A DNA stretch of 37,439 nt from Phycisphaerae bacterium (GCA_026386805.1 JAPLMX010000076.1:1-37439), one strand, 5' to 3'. Positions 23,141 through 32,709 are shown, numbered from the stretch's first letter. Notes: a model not told the origin generated them from the letters alone. Translations and numbers: made by a program.

Positions 23141-24130
23141 ATGAATCATGTGGAGCGTTTTCGGGCGGTGATGAACTTCCAGCCGGTGGACCGTCTGCCG
23201 CGCTGGGAATGGGCCATGTGGTGGGACCAGACCATCACACGCTGGCATGAGGAGGGACTGCCGCGAGAGTTGGATTGCCGCCGTGTCTTCGAGATCGCAC
23301 AGTATTTCGGTCTCGACCCCTATCAGCAGTTCTGGTTCAGCACCACAGAGCCGACCATCGAGGCTGCCCAACATCACGTTGAGGGCATCGTCGCCGGCAT
23401 GGACGACTACCTCACCGTCAAGTCGCGGCTTTACCCGGACCACGCTAAGGCGATCGAGGCGATGCGCCCGTGGGCCAAGCGCCAAGGGGACGGCCAGGCC
23501 GTCGCCTGGGCGACGCTGGAGGGGTTCTTTTGGTTTCCGCGGACGCTGATGAACATCGAGAGACTCAGCTACGCGTTCTACGATCAGCCCGAGCTGATCC
23601 ACGCGATCAACAGGGACCTGCTCGAATTCAACCTCGGCCTGATCCGGCAGATGGACAGGGTCTGCGTCCCAACGTTCATGACGCTGGCCGAGGACATGAG
23701 CTACAATCACGGGCCGATGATCTCGCGGAAAGTCTTCGACGAGTTCCTGGCCCCGTACTACCGCCCGCTGATTGGCGCCCTGCAGGAGAGGAACATCCTG
23801 CTGATCGTGGACACCGACGGGGACGTGACGCAACTGGTGCCGTGGCTGCTGGCCGTGGGGGTGTCCGGTGTGCTGCCGCTCGAACGGCAGGCTGGGGTAG
23901 ACGGCATGACGCTGCGCCGCCAGTTCCCTACGCTGCGGATGGTCGGCCACTTTGACAAGCTCGTGATGAACCAGGGTGAGGCGGCGATATGCCGCGAGTT
24001 CGAACGGTTGACGCCGTTGATGAGGACTGGTGGCTTCATCCCCAGCGTGGATCACCAGACTCCACCGGGCGTTTCGCTGGAGCAGTATCGCCTTTATCTG
24101 CGGTTGCTCGGCGAGTACATGATGCTATAG
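23141..24130 (+). CDS. Uroporphyrinogen decarboxylase (URO-D)-like protein
   Basis: This 329-residue URO-D superfamily protein is a TIM barrel of the type found in methyltransferase and unknown catabolic settings in planctomycetes. The start is MNHVERFRAVMNFQPVDRLP, the usual opening of the family, with W-rich PRWEWAMWWDQ. Later landmarks are FYDQPELIHAINRDLLEF, AEDMSYNHGPMISRKVFDEF (a conserved URO-D-like block with Asp), and VDTDGDVTQLVPWLLAVGVS. It lacks the N-terminal substrate loop of true HemE, so haem synthesis is unlikely. It may act on a methyl-corrinoid or another decarboxylation substrate. AGGTGG precedes the ATG by about 5 bases. It converges with the HAD gene, 6 bases between stops. 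Confidence 0.82.
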   Translation: MNHVERFRAVMNFQPVDRLPRWEWAMWWDQTITRWHEEGLPRELDCRRVFEIAQYFGLDPYQQFWFSTTEPTIEAAQHHVEGIVAGMDDYLTVKSRLYPDHAKAIEAMRPWAKRQGDGQAVAWATLEGFFWFPRTLMNIERLSYAFYDQPELIHAINRDLLEFNLGLIRQMDRVCVPTFMTLAEDMSYNHGPMISRKVFDEFLAPYYRPLIGALQERNILLIVDTDGDVTQLVPWLLAVGVSGVLPLERQAGVDGMTLRRQFPTLRMVGHFDKLVMNQGEAAICREFERLTPLMRTGGFIPSVDHQTPPGVSLEQYRLYLRLLGEYMML

Positions 24131-24136
24131 GGAGGA

Positions 24137-24910
24137 CTACTTGGGAATCTCGCTGACGTCCCTGAGGATGTAGTGCGGCTTGTAGGCGTACCGCTGGAGG
24201 TCGGATTCTCGTGTGATGCCGCTAAGCACGAGGGCCGTGTCGATGCCGGACTCGATGCCGGCGACGATGTCGGTATCCATGCGGTCGCCGATAATGATGG
24301 TTTCTTCCCGCTGGCAGCCGAGCAACTGGAGCGCGTGACGCATGATGAGCGGGTTCGGCTTGCCGATGAAATAGGCTTGCCGGCCGGTGGACATCTCGAT
24401 GGGGGCGATCAAGGCCCGGCACGCCGGGGCGATTCCCTTGTCGGTCGGGCCGGTCAGGTCGGGGTTGGTCCCGATCAGCTTGGCGCCGCCCAGCACCAGT
24501 TGAATCGCGACCTCGATTTTCTCGTAGTTGTAGCTTCGGGTCTCGCCCACGACCACGTAGTCGGGTGAGCTCTCGTCGATAGAAAGTCCGGCCTCGTACA
24601 GAGCCTGGTACAGACCGGAGTCGCCGATAGCGTAGACCCGCCCGCCGGGATACTGAGCGGCGATGAAATGGGCGGTGGCCATGGCCGAGGTGATGAAGTG
24701 GTCCTCGCCCACCTCGATGCCCATGTGCAGCAGCCTTTGGTGCAGTTCTCGCGGCGAGCGGGCGGAGCTGTTCGTCAAGAAGAGGAACCGCTTGCCTTGC
24801 GTCTTGAGCCAGTCCACAAATCCCTTCGAGCCCTCCAACAGCCGGGAGCCGTGGTAGATCACACCATCCATGTCGCAGACGAAACCGCGTTTGTTCTTCA
24901 GGGCATCCAT
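24137..24910 (-). CDS. HAD-IIA (NagD-like) sugar phosphatase
   Basis: This 257-residue HAD hydrolase of subfamily IIA has motif I CDMDGVIYHGSRLLEG, motif II FLTNSSARSP, the class IIA cap between, the motif III Lys in FIGKPNPLIMRHAL, and motif IV IGDRMDTDIVAGIESGIDTA. Relatives dephosphorylate small sugar phosphates or nucleotides (NagD, 4-nitrophenylphosphatase-like, AraL). The gene begins 6 bases after the RND pump ends, so it is probably in the same transcript, although a housekeeping phosphatase is an odd partner for an efflux pump. The substrate is not predictable from sequence. Confidence 0.88.
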   Translation of the reverse strand: MDALKNKRGFVCDMDGVIYHGSRLLEGSKGFVDWLKTQGKRFLFLTNSSARSPRELHQRLLHMGIEVGEDHFITSAMATAHFIAAQYPGGRVYAIGDSGLYQALYEAGLSIDESSPDYVVVGETRSYNYEKIEVAIQLVLGGAKLIGTNPDLTGPTDKGIAPACRALIAPIEMSTGRQAYFIGKPNPLIMRHALQLLGCQREETIIIGDRMDTDIVAGIESGIDTALVLSGITRESDLQRYAYKPHYILRDVSEIPK

Positions 24911-24916
24911 AGGCCG

Positions 24917-27900
24917 TCAATCGGTGTTTCCCGCCGGTGCCGGGGTCGCATCGCCGGGGACTGGGGCGGAGCCGAAGAACGCCCGCAGCCGCAGGGAGGC
25001 GCGAGTCAACATGACGTACAGGGACGGCACGACCACCAGGGTCAGGATCGTGGCGAAGGTCAGACCGAACATGACCACCACGGCCATATTCTGCCACCAC
25101 TGGGTGGATTCACTCTTGGTGGCCCAGGTGAACGTATGGAAGTCATAAGAGACGCCAATGGCCATCGGAAGCAGACCGATGACCGTCGTTCCGGCGGTCA
25201 GCAGCACGGGTCGAAGACGCGTCACGCCCGCCTCGGCGGCGGCCGAAACCAAGTCCATGCCTCGCGCCTGCAACTGGCGCGTGTAATCCAAGAGCACGAT
25301 GGCATTGTTCACCACGACGCCGGCCAGGCTGATGATGCCGATTCCCGTCATGATGATGCCGAAGGGCAAGCCCCAGATCAACAATCCCAGCAGCGCGCCG
25401 ATCAGCGAGAGAATCACCGTCGTCATGATCACGAACGGCACGAGCAGAGAGTTGAACTGGATGACCAGGATCAGAAGGATGACGAGCAGAGCGATCACAA
25501 ACGCCTTGCTCAAGAATGCCTGCGACTCCTCCTCCTGCTCCTTCTCGCCGACGTAGCGGACGTCGTAGCCGGCCGGCAACTCACCGGCAAACGGCTTGAG
25601 GCGTTCCTGGACATCCGCCAGCACGGCGGAACTGAGGCGGCCTTCGGCGTCGGCCGTGAGGGTGACCACGCGCTTTTGGTTAACACGATTGATCGTGCCG
25701 AACCCGCCCTGATAGTCAAAGCGGCCGAGCGAGCTGAGCGGCACGGCCTGGCCCGTGGCGTTGGGGATCTGGATGCGGTTCAGGTCGTCGATCTTCGTGC
25801 GATCCGCCAGAGGCAGACGGACCGTGATGTCGTATTCGTCATTGAATTGCCGGTACGTGCCGACCTTCGTGCCGAAAATGGCCATCTTGAGGAAGTTGCC
25901 GACGGTGGCCGTGTTGACGCCGAGCAGCACCGCCCGGCGGCGGTCTACGGTGAAGGCCAACTCCGGCCGCGCTGCTTCCAAATCGCTGCGGAGGTTGACA
26001 AGGTTCGGCACGTTCTCAATCATTCTTTTCGCCTGCTCGCTGTACTGTTCGAGCACTCGGAAGTTCTCTCCGCTGATGCGAACCGTCACGGGCGCTCCGG
26101 TCGGCGGGCCGTCTTTCTCCCTCTCGACCTTGATCTCGGCGCCGGGAATATCGGCGATCGCTTCGCGGACGGCGGCAACGATCTCCATAGAGGGTCGCTC
26201 GCGGATCGCATAATCGTAGAAGATCAGGCTGACGTTGGCCAGGTGCGGACCGCCGGCGCTGCTCGTGAGGCTCATGACGCCGCCGGCCGAGCCGACGTTC
26301 GTGACCGTATGCTCGATCCACCGCTGATAGGGCTTGATGCGGTCTTCGATCAGGCGGACGATCCGGTCCGTCTCGTGAATGTTGGTCCCTTGGGGTGTCC
26401 GTACGCTGATGACGGCTCGCTCCGGGTCGCTGTCCGGGAAGAATTGTGTTCCGTGTCCGGCCTTGCCATAGAGCATTCCCACGCCAATCAGCAGACACAC
26501 GCACAGAAACAACGCCATACCGGGATTGTCCAGGCCAAGCTTCTGAAACCGCCGGTAGCCCCGGATAAACCAGTGATCGTGCTGGCGCGGCTTCGGGGGG
26601 CGACCGGCCGACATCGAAGAGATGACCGGGTTGAATACGAGAGCCACGAACAGGGAAGCCATCAAACCGGCACACAACGTGATCGGCAGGTACTTCATGA
26701 AATCGCCCATGATCCCCGGCCAGAACATCAGGGGCAGGAAGCCGCCCACGGTCGTCAGGGTCGAGGTCGTCACGGGCCAGGCGACCTCCCGGGCACCGAG
26801 GATCGCCGCCTCGACCGGGCGATACCCGAGTTGCATGTGCCGATAGATGTTCTCCACGATCACGATCGCGTTGTCCACCAGCATGCCGAGGACCAGCATC
26901 AGGCTGAACAGGACGATCATGTTCAGCGTGTAGCCCAACGCCTGTACCAGGAAGAACGTGATCAACAGGCTCAGCGGGATGATCGCGGCCACGATCATGC
27001 TCGTCCGCCAGCCCATGAAGATCAGCAAAATGCCGACGACAAGGATCAGGGCTGCGAGGATGTTGTTCTCCAGATCGGCGACCTGGCTGCGGATGTATTT
27101 CGCAAGATCGTAAACCAGATCGAATTTCACCACGCCGGGCAGCCGCTTCTGCGCCTCGGCGAGGACGGCTTTCACGCTATCGGAGACCTGCACGACATTG
27201 GCGCCGGCCCGCTTCTGGATGCTCAGCGTCACATTCTCGACGCCGTCGAAGCGGGAGTAGGTGGCGCGGTCCTTGAACGCATCCCGCACCGTGGCCACGT
27301 CGGCCAGATAGATCGGTTTTCCGTCGCGCACCGCGATCAGCAGATGGTCCACTTCCTCGGCCGAGACGAACTCAGCGGGAATCCGGACGTTGAACTTTGT
27401 GCCTTGGGTTTCCAGGCCGCCGGCGGAAATATTCACGTTCTCCGTTGGAATCAGCAGCATAATGTCCGATACCACGAGGTTGTACATGCCCATGCGGTCG
27501 CGGTCGAACTCCATGCGGATTTCCGGCTCCAGCGCCCCCAGCACCTCGACCTTCAGCACGCCGGGAAGGGTCTCAATGGCATCCTGCACGTTGTCCGCAA
27601 TTTCCTTGAGCTGGACCGGCGAGACGTCGCCGGAGATGCACACCTGCATGATGGGAAATTCGGCAAGGTTGATCTCCTTGACCGTGGGTTCCTTCACTTC
27701 CTGTGGCAGGTCGCCTCGGGCCAAGTCCACGCGGTCGCGGACGCGCTGCAAGGCGACGTCGGTCGGCACGTTCGGCATGAACTCCACGTCGATCATCGAG
27801 AGGCCCTCAGCGCTTGTGGAGCTGATCTGCTTGATGCCGCGAATGCCGTTGAGCTGCTTCTCGATCTTCATCGTGATGGACGTTTCCACATCCACCGGGG

Positions 27901-28063
27901 AGACCCCCTCATAGACCGTGTTGACCAGGATGTGCGGAATCGGGATGTCCGGGAACGCGTCCCGCGGCAAGGTGAGGTAGCTATGGATGCCCAGGACGAG
28001 GATAATCAGGCCCAGGATCGCAACCGTAGTGCGATTCTTTATGGCGGCATCGGTGATAATCAT
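24917..28063 (-). CDS. RND-family efflux permease
   Basis: This 1048-residue inner-membrane proton-driven pump of the AcrB/HAE1 class has twelve predicted membrane helices in two halves and two large periplasmic loops. It starts MIITDAAIKNRTTVAILGLI, with LPRDAFPDIPIPHILVNTVY as in the family. The proton relay region in helix 4 reads GMLVDNAIVIVENIYRHM: the first Asp is kept and the second is Asn, as in many COG0841 members that are not AcrB itself. Substrates may be drugs, lipids or metals; metal-pump motifs were not seen. The start overlaps the stop of the membrane-fusion gene by four bases (ATGA). No outer-membrane TolC partner is in the operon. Confidence 0.94.
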   Translation of the reverse strand: MIITDAAIKNRTTVAILGLIILVLGIHSYLTLPRDAFPDIPIPHILVNTVYEGVSPVDVETSITMKIEKQLNGIRGIKQISSTSAEGLSMIDVEFMPNVPTDVALQRVRDRVDLARGDLPQEVKEPTVKEINLAEFPIMQVCISGDVSPVQLKEIADNVQDAIETLPGVLKVEVLGALEPEIRMEFDRDRMGMYNLVVSDIMLLIPTENVNISAGGLETQGTKFNVRIPAEFVSAEEVDHLLIAVRDGKPIYLADVATVRDAFKDRATYSRFDGVENVTLSIQKRAGANVVQVSDSVKAVLAEAQKRLPGVVKFDLVYDLAKYIRSQVADLENNILAALILVVGILLIFMGWRTSMIVAAIIPLSLLITFFLVQALGYTLNMIVLFSLMLVLGMLVDNAIVIVENIYRHMQLGYRPVEAAILGAREVAWPVTTSTLTTVGGFLPLMFWPGIMGDFMKYLPITLCAGLMASLFVALVFNPVISSMSAGRPPKPRQHDHWFIRGYRRFQKLGLDNPGMALFLCVCLLIGVGMLYGKAGHGTQFFPDSDPERAVISVRTPQGTNIHETDRIVRLIEDRIKPYQRWIEHTVTNVGSAGGVMSLTSSAGGPHLANVSLIFYDYAIRERPSMEIVAAVREAIADIPGAEIKVEREKDGPPTGAPVTVRISGENFRVLEQYSEQAKRMIENVPNLVNLRSDLEAARPELAFTVDRRRAVLLGVNTATVGNFLKMAIFGTKVGTYRQFNDEYDITVRLPLADRTKIDDLNRIQIPNATGQAVPLSSLGRFDYQGGFGTINRVNQKRVVTLTADAEGRLSSAVLADVQERLKPFAGELPAGYDVRYVGEKEQEEESQAFLSKAFVIALLVILLILVIQFNSLLVPFVIMTTVILSLIGALLGLLIWGLPFGIIMTGIGIISLAGVVVNNAIVLLDYTRQLQARGMDLVSAAAEAGVTRLRPVLLTAGTTVIGLLPMAIGVSYDFHTFTWATKSESTQWWQNMAVVVMFGLTFATILTLVVVPSLYVMLTRASLRLRAFFGSAPVPGDATPAPAGNTD

Positions 28064-29193
28064 GGCTGTGTCTTGCTCTCCGGCACAACATCCACCTTCT
28101 GGTCCGGTGCGACGAAGCGATGGCCCGCGACGATCAGTTGGTCCCCGGGCTTTAGGCCGCTGCGGATCAGGACGCGGTCGCCCCGGATGATCCCAAGCTC
28201 AACGTTCCTGCGTTGTGATTTCGAGGCTTCCACCACATAGACGGCCTTGCCGTCCTCCATCGGGATGACGGCGGCCAATGGGATCAGGATGGCGTCCTTA
28301 AGGATCTGTCGCGTCAGGCGGACGCGCACGATCTGGCCGCTGCGCAGGAAGCCCTCCTGATTGGGGACCGCAATCTCCATCCGGGTGCAGCGAGTTCGCG
28401 CGTCGGCCAACTGACTGATGAATGTGGTGGTTCCCATCAGCGAGACCTCGCGGCCTTTGATCTCTGCGATCACCTGAGCCTTCTCGCCGACGGAAAGGAA
28501 CGCGATATCCCGCTCAGGGATTTCGACAACCACTTTGACCACGCCGGTGTCCACGATCTCGGCCACCGTCGTCTGCGGCATGACCGTCACGTACTCGCCC
28601 ACTTCGATGGGCACGTCGTTGAGCACTCCGGTCATAGGGGCGGCGATGCGAGCGCGTGCCACACGGATGCGAGCTTCCTCCAGTTGAGCCTTGCTGATCG
28701 CCAGTTGGGTGGCGGCGGCGTCCATGTCGCGGCTGGGGGCGGCCCCCTTGTCCACGAGTCCCGTGATGCGGTCGAACTCCGTCTGGTTGTTCTTGGCCTG
28801 GGCCTGAGCCATCTGGAGCTGGGCCTCCAGAAGGTCTGTGTTCAGCCGGATCAGAGGGTCTCCGGCCTGCACGCGGGTCCCTTTCTTGGGCCCGATCCAT
28901 TCCACGCGGCCGTCCACCTCCGCAGAAACCGTGACCACCTGGTTCGGCTCGACGATGGCAGGCAGCTCGAACGTGTCGGGAAACTCCGGCTCAGGGGCGA
29001 CGGTCATCACGGCCACTTTCACGGGCGGCGCCTCGGTCGGAGGAGGGGTCGGCTTGCTCCCGTTGGTGCCGAGCCCTACGAAGACCAGCCCGCCTATGGC
29101 GGCCAGGACAATGACCAACTTCACGGCCTTGCTCACAAGGCCGCGGCCCCTCGTTGTGCTGCCGTCGGTCTTTACGGGTCTTTTGTTGTCCAT
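28060..29193 (-). CDS. RND membrane-fusion protein (HlyD/AcrA-like)
   Basis: This 377-residue periplasmic adaptor has one N-terminal membrane anchor (KLVIVLAAIGGLVFVGLG), a Pro-rich linker, a lipoyl-like half-motif (VVTVSAEVDGRVEWIGPKKG … VQAGDPLIRLN), a helical hairpin (EAQLQMAQAQAKNNQTEFDR … AAATQLAISKAQLEEARIRV), the second lipoyl half (IAAPMTGVLNDVPIEVGEYV) and beta-barrel/MP domains (FLSVGEKAQVIAEI, DGKAVYVVEASKSQRRNVEL). It links the RND pump to an outer-membrane channel. The frame opens with GTG at 29202, but the ATG at 29193 gives a cleaner N-terminus (MDNKRPVK) with AGGTGCAGG just upstream. It is first in the three-gene operon behind the promoter at 29252-29301. Confidence 0.9.
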   Translation of the reverse strand: MDNKRPVKTDGSTTRGRGLVSKAVKLVIVLAAIGGLVFVGLGTNGSKPTPPPTEAPPVKVAVMTVAPEPEFPDTFELPAIVEPNQVVTVSAEVDGRVEWIGPKKGTRVQAGDPLIRLNTDLLEAQLQMAQAQAKNNQTEFDRITGLVDKGAAPSRDMDAAATQLAISKAQLEEARIRVARARIAAPMTGVLNDVPIEVGEYVTVMPQTTVAEIVDTGVVKVVVEIPERDIAFLSVGEKAQVIAEIKGREVSLMGTTTFISQLADARTRCTRMEIAVPNQEGFLRSGQIVRVRLTRQILKDAILIPLAAVIPMEDGKAVYVVEASKSQRRNVELGIIRGDRVLIRSGLKPGDQLIVAGHRFVAPDQKVDVVPESKTQP

Positions 29194-29251
29194 CACCTGC
29201 ACCTATTCTCTTGTCTCTCCACAAACTGCTGAGTGTTAGGAAGCTCACTTC

Positions 29252-29301
29252 TGAAACGCATGTTTCATACGCCAGTTTAAAACATTCGTTTGATCCGTCA
29301 A
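29252..29301 (-). promoter_or_regulatory. Promoter with two palindromic operator candidates
   Basis: On the minus strand, TTGACG (29296-29301) and TAAACT (29274-29279) are spaced 16 bases apart, like a sigma-70 promoter. A palindrome AAACGAATGTTT (29280-29291) fills the spacer. A second, TGAAACATGCGTTTCA (29252-29267), lies just past -10. Both follow (A)AAC-N4-GTTT(C), with centres 26 bases apart. This fits repression by a TetR-type regulator, which is not encoded in the window. Confidence 0.6.
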
Positions 29302-29328
29302 GATGCCACGTTCGGTTCTTGACGGATC
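29292..29328. repeat. 11-base inverted repeat upstream of the RND operon
   Basis: GATCCGTCAAG (29292-29302) and CTTGACGGATC (29318-29328) are perfectly complementary across a 15-base loop. It overlaps the -35 element and may be a third regulator site, or a terminator for glgP without a T-run. Confidence 0.55.
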
Positions 29329-29390
29329 GACGGAGCGGATTTCGCTAAGTGCTTGCAATCGAAGCAGTTAGCCACTCGAATGAATCTTGC

Positions 29391-31931
29391 CTATTCCGCC
29401 CACTTCGTCAGATCAGGATACAGGTCCTGAAGGATCGGGGAAGCCGGCCGGACCCGTGCATTCATGCTGAGTTGGCCGCGGCCTGCGATCACGAAGCTGC
29501 ATTCGAAGACCCCGGCGGCCTTGTGGGCATCCTTCGGCTGCATCGGAACAATCCTGTGCTCGTTCTGCTCTCGCAGCAGATAGAACAGCTCCACCCGAAT
29601 CGCGTCGGACGGCACGCCGTTGAGGTTCACCGTGCAGGCAACCTCCACACGCTGGCCTTCCGTGACGATGTCGCGGGCGTCCACGCTTGTTGAAAAGCCC
29701 GTTATGGCAATCTTGTCCCAATTCGTCAGGATTTCCTGTCCGCTGCGGATGGTCTGCCGGAGAACTCCCCAGTTGTTCTCGGAAAGCTCCTTTGCCGCTA
29801 CTCTCGAGGGTACATAGAACTTGTCGATGTAGTCGGCGAGTACCCGGTTCATGTTGAACCGGCAGCAGACCGAGGAGATCGACTCCTTCATCATCTGCAC
29901 CCATCGAAGGGGCACCCCGGCCTCGTTGCGGTCGTAGTACAACTCCGTGATCTCGTCCTCGATCAGATCGTAGATCTGCTCGGCCTCGGCCGCTTCCTGC
30001 ATCTCGTACTGATGGTTATACCCGGCCCCCGTGATTGCCCAGCCGTTCCTGCCGGTGTAACCTTCGGGCCACCAGCCGTCCAGGACGCTGAGGTTCAGAA
30101 CGCCGTTCATGCCCGCCTTCATGCCCGAGGTACCGCTGGCCTCGTTCTCCCGGACCGGGTTGTTGAGCCAGATGTCGGCGCCCCAGGCCAGGTGCCGGGC
30201 GACGTTGATATCGTAGTTTTCGAGAAAGACGACCCGGTCCTCCATTTGGTAATCTTTGGCGAAATCCAGGACCTCCTTGATCATGCTTTTGCCCAGCCCA
30301 TCAGCCGGGTGGGCCTTGCCGGCAAAAATGAGCTGCACCGGCTTGGTGGAATGGGTCAAGATCTTGGCCAGCCGGTCCTTGTCCCGCAGGATGAGGGTGG
30401 CCCTCTTGTAACGGGCGAACCGCCGTGCGTATACGATGGTCAGGTACTCCGGGTTGAGCGCCCGCGTCAGCTTGAGGATTTTGGACTCGATGTATCCTCG
30501 CAGGGCCAGGTCATCCGCCAGTTTTTTGCGGACGAATGTGATCAGGCTCTGCTTGTTGCGGTGATGGGCCTGCCAGACCTCCTCGTTGTCGATGGCAAAC
30601 ACCTTGTCCCATCGCTGGGGTTTGCTCTCGCACCGAACGTAATCCGGGCCGACGTACCGGGTGAGAAGCTCGCCGACGGGCTCGCTCAACCACGAATTAT
30701 GCACACCGTTCGTGACGTAGTCGATGGGCAGCTCAATCTCGGGCGTGTTCGGAAACAGACCCGCCCACATCCGCCGGGACACATCCCGGTGCATTCGGGA
30801 GACCGCGTTGATGTACCGTGAAAACCGGATCGCCAGGGCCGGCAGCCAGAACGTCTTGCTATCCTGGTTGATATAGGCATCCGAGGCCAGGTCCTCGAAG
30901 GCCAGGCCCAGCGACCGCACGTCGTTCTCGATGTACTCCTTCACCATCTCCGTATCGAAATTCTCGTTGCCCGCAATGACGGGCGTGTGCGTGGTGAACA
31001 CGGTGGAGGCGCGGATAATCGCCTTGGCCTCCATGAAGCCAAGCCCTTTCTCCTGCATCAGCCGTTGCAGCCGGGCCAGGATCAGAAACGCGGCGTGTCC
31101 TTCGTTGATGTGGTAGACTTGGGGCGTGAGGCCCAGCCGCTCCAAGGCCCGCGTGCCCCCAATCCCGAAAACCAGTTCCTGCTGCAACCGCTTGGCGCGA
31201 TCGGCCACGTACAGCTCGTGGGTGATGTCTCTCAGGTGAGGGGGATTCTCATCGAGATCCGTATCGAGCAGGATGAGCGGGATCTTGCCGACGTTGATCT
31301 GCCAGAGCTTGATCTTGACGAGCTGGCCGAGGATCTGCACTTCGACGTACGCCTTTTCGCCCTCAGGGCCGCGCACCTCATGGATGGGAACGAGGTGATT
31401 GTCGAACTCGGTGAACTGCTCCTCCTGCTCGCCCTTCATGTTGATTCGCTGGGTGAAATAGCCGTACTTGTAGACCAGGCCGACGCCCACGACCGGCAGG
31501 TTCAAATCGGAAGCGGCCTTGAGAAAGTCGCCGGCCAGGAGGCCGAGGCCGCCGCCGTAGATGGGGATGCACTCGTGCAAGCCGAATTCCATCGAAAAGT
31601 AGGCCACCGTGTCGTTGCGTCCGAGGACCCCGCCGTCGCTGGGGCGGAATTGGCCATCGTACTGCATGTATTCCTGGAACTGCCCCCAAACTCTCTCCAA
31701 TTCAAAGAGAAAGCCCTTGTCCTGGGCCAATTGGGCGATCCGCTCGCTGGGCAGGTTCACGAGAAACTGGATGGGATTGTGGTTCACGGCCCGGAACAAC
31801 GGGGCATCGATCCGGTAGAACAGGCCGATCGCCTCATAGTTCCAGGTACACCAGAGGTTGTACGCGAGCGACTGCAGTTTGCCGAGGTTGTCCGGGAGTT
31901 TGGGATAGACAAAGATGTTCTTCAGGTTCAT
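29391..31931 (-). CDS. glgP: Alpha-glucan (glycogen) phosphorylase
   Basis: GlgP releases glucose 1-phosphate from glycogen or maltodextrin ends using phosphate. The 846-residue cytosolic enzyme is of the long bacterial/archaeal type (Thermotoga AgpA-like) with its own N-terminal domain (LQSLAYNLWCTWNYEAIGLF). Landmarks are YFSMEFGLHECIPIYGGGLG, HINEGHAAFLIL, TTHTPVIAGNENFD, a 5'-side VYARRFARYKRATLIL, IFAGKAHPADGLGKSMI, and the pyridoxal-phosphate site ENEASGTSGMKAGMNGVLNL with its Lys. The frame extends to 32276 without homology; ATG 31931 with GGAG 8 bases upstream fits the family start (MNLKNIFVYPKLP). The last ~100 residues are a beta-rich domain. It is transcribed alone and diverges from the FHA gene. 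Confidence 0.93.
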   Translation of the reverse strand: MNLKNIFVYPKLPDNLGKLQSLAYNLWCTWNYEAIGLFYRIDAPLFRAVNHNPIQFLVNLPSERIAQLAQDKGFLFELERVWGQFQEYMQYDGQFRPSDGGVLGRNDTVAYFSMEFGLHECIPIYGGGLGLLAGDFLKAASDLNLPVVGVGLVYKYGYFTQRINMKGEQEEQFTEFDNHLVPIHEVRGPEGEKAYVEVQILGQLVKIKLWQINVGKIPLILLDTDLDENPPHLRDITHELYVADRAKRLQQELVFGIGGTRALERLGLTPQVYHINEGHAAFLILARLQRLMQEKGLGFMEAKAIIRASTVFTTHTPVIAGNENFDTEMVKEYIENDVRSLGLAFEDLASDAYINQDSKTFWLPALAIRFSRYINAVSRMHRDVSRRMWAGLFPNTPEIELPIDYVTNGVHNSWLSEPVGELLTRYVGPDYVRCESKPQRWDKVFAIDNEEVWQAHHRNKQSLITFVRKKLADDLALRGYIESKILKLTRALNPEYLTIVYARRFARYKRATLILRDKDRLAKILTHSTKPVQLIFAGKAHPADGLGKSMIKEVLDFAKDYQMEDRVVFLENYDINVARHLAWGADIWLNNPVRENEASGTSGMKAGMNGVLNLSVLDGWWPEGYTGRNGWAITGAGYNHQYEMQEAAEAEQIYDLIEDEITELYYDRNEAGVPLRWVQMMKESISSVCCRFNMNRVLADYIDKFYVPSRVAAKELSENNWGVLRQTIRSGQEILTNWDKIAITGFSTSVDARDIVTEGQRVEVACTVNLNGVPSDAIRVELFYLLREQNEHRIVPMQPKDAHKAAGVFECSFVIAGRGQLSMNARVRPASPILQDLYPDLTKWAE

Positions 31932-32274
31932 CGTCAATCTCCAATCCAATAGGTCCAGTCTGACCATCCGCCAGACATAGTTTCGCTGACCGGCCGCCAT
32001 TTTTCCAGAGTCTTTTCGTTGGGTGTCCCATTCTATCGCTCCAGGGCGGCCAAAGTCCATCAGGAAGCAGCGAGAAGCGGAATTTGCGGGGAAAGGTCCC
32101 ATAAGGCGGGTTCCTCTCATCAACGGGTGAGGTGGCGTCGAGGCAAGTGCAGCCTTGACGCGGCCTTGCCGCGGCCCTAACATGGTGCTACTGGGCTGAA
32201 CTGGTGGTACTGACCGGGGCTCGCGGACGCAGAATGCCGCATTTGGGGCTCCTGCAATGATCGGGGTGTGAATC
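31932..32274. other. Divergent intergenic region glgP / FHA
   Basis: The 343 bases hold the promoters of both divergent genes. Its only open frame is a 5' extension of glgP without coding character. No repeat or recognisable operator was found. Confidence 0.5.
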
Positions 32275-32709
32275 ATGGCTTCTCTGATTGTGACGAATGG
32301 AAAACGGGAAGGGGATTACTATCCGCTGGGGCATCGGACGAACGTCCTCGGCCGGGATGAGGCCCTGCCCATTCAAATCCTGGACAACATGGTCTCGCGG
32401 AAACACCTGCAGATTCGGTTCGACTCGAATACGAACAAGTACCTTGCCTTCGATATGAAGAGCCGCAACGGCGTCTACGTCAACAACCGCAAAATCGAGG
32501 GGGAAGTCGTTCTCAAGGACGGCGACGTCATCCTGGTTGGCCTGACCAGTCTGCTGTTCACCGACCAGGACTTCAAGGACAAAAAGAGCGCCCTGGAGCA
32601 CTATAAGAAGGCCGGGGAGCGGATGCGGGTGACCACCTACGGTCCCCGCGAGTTCGACTCAAGCCCCGTCGGCCCGGGCGAGACCGGCCACCCCGTCGCA
32701 CCCCGGTAG
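32275..32709 (+). CDS. FHA-domain protein
   Basis: This 144-residue protein is almost entirely a forkhead-associated domain (about 3-100), which binds phosphothreonine peptides. It has the conserved blocks GHRTNVLGRDEALPIQI (Gly-Arg), NMVSRKHLQIR (Ser-x-x-His) and SRNGVYVNNRKI (Asn-Gly). The C-terminal ~40 residues are polar and probably disordered. There is no signal peptide or membrane helix. It is therefore likely a cytosolic reader of Ser/Thr-kinase signalling, but no kinase or phosphatase is next to it and the partner is unknown. The ribosome site is weak (CGGGGTG). Confidence 0.9.
   Translation: MASLIVTNGKREGDYYPLGHRTNVLGRDEALPIQILDNMVSRKHLQIRFDSNTNKYLAFDMKSRNGVYVNNRKIEGEVVLKDGDVILVGLTSLLFTDQDFKDKKSALEHYKKAGERMRVTTYGPREFDSSPVGPGETGHPVAPR

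Noticed and set aside
24668-28240. Very long plus-strand open frame (1190 residues)
   Set aside because: It is antisense to the RND pump and membrane-fusion genes; it arises from GC-rich codon bias and has no domain character.
29292-29328. Rho-independent terminator for glgP
   Set aside because: The stem is perfect but the loop is 15 bases and no T-run follows; reported only as an inverted repeat.
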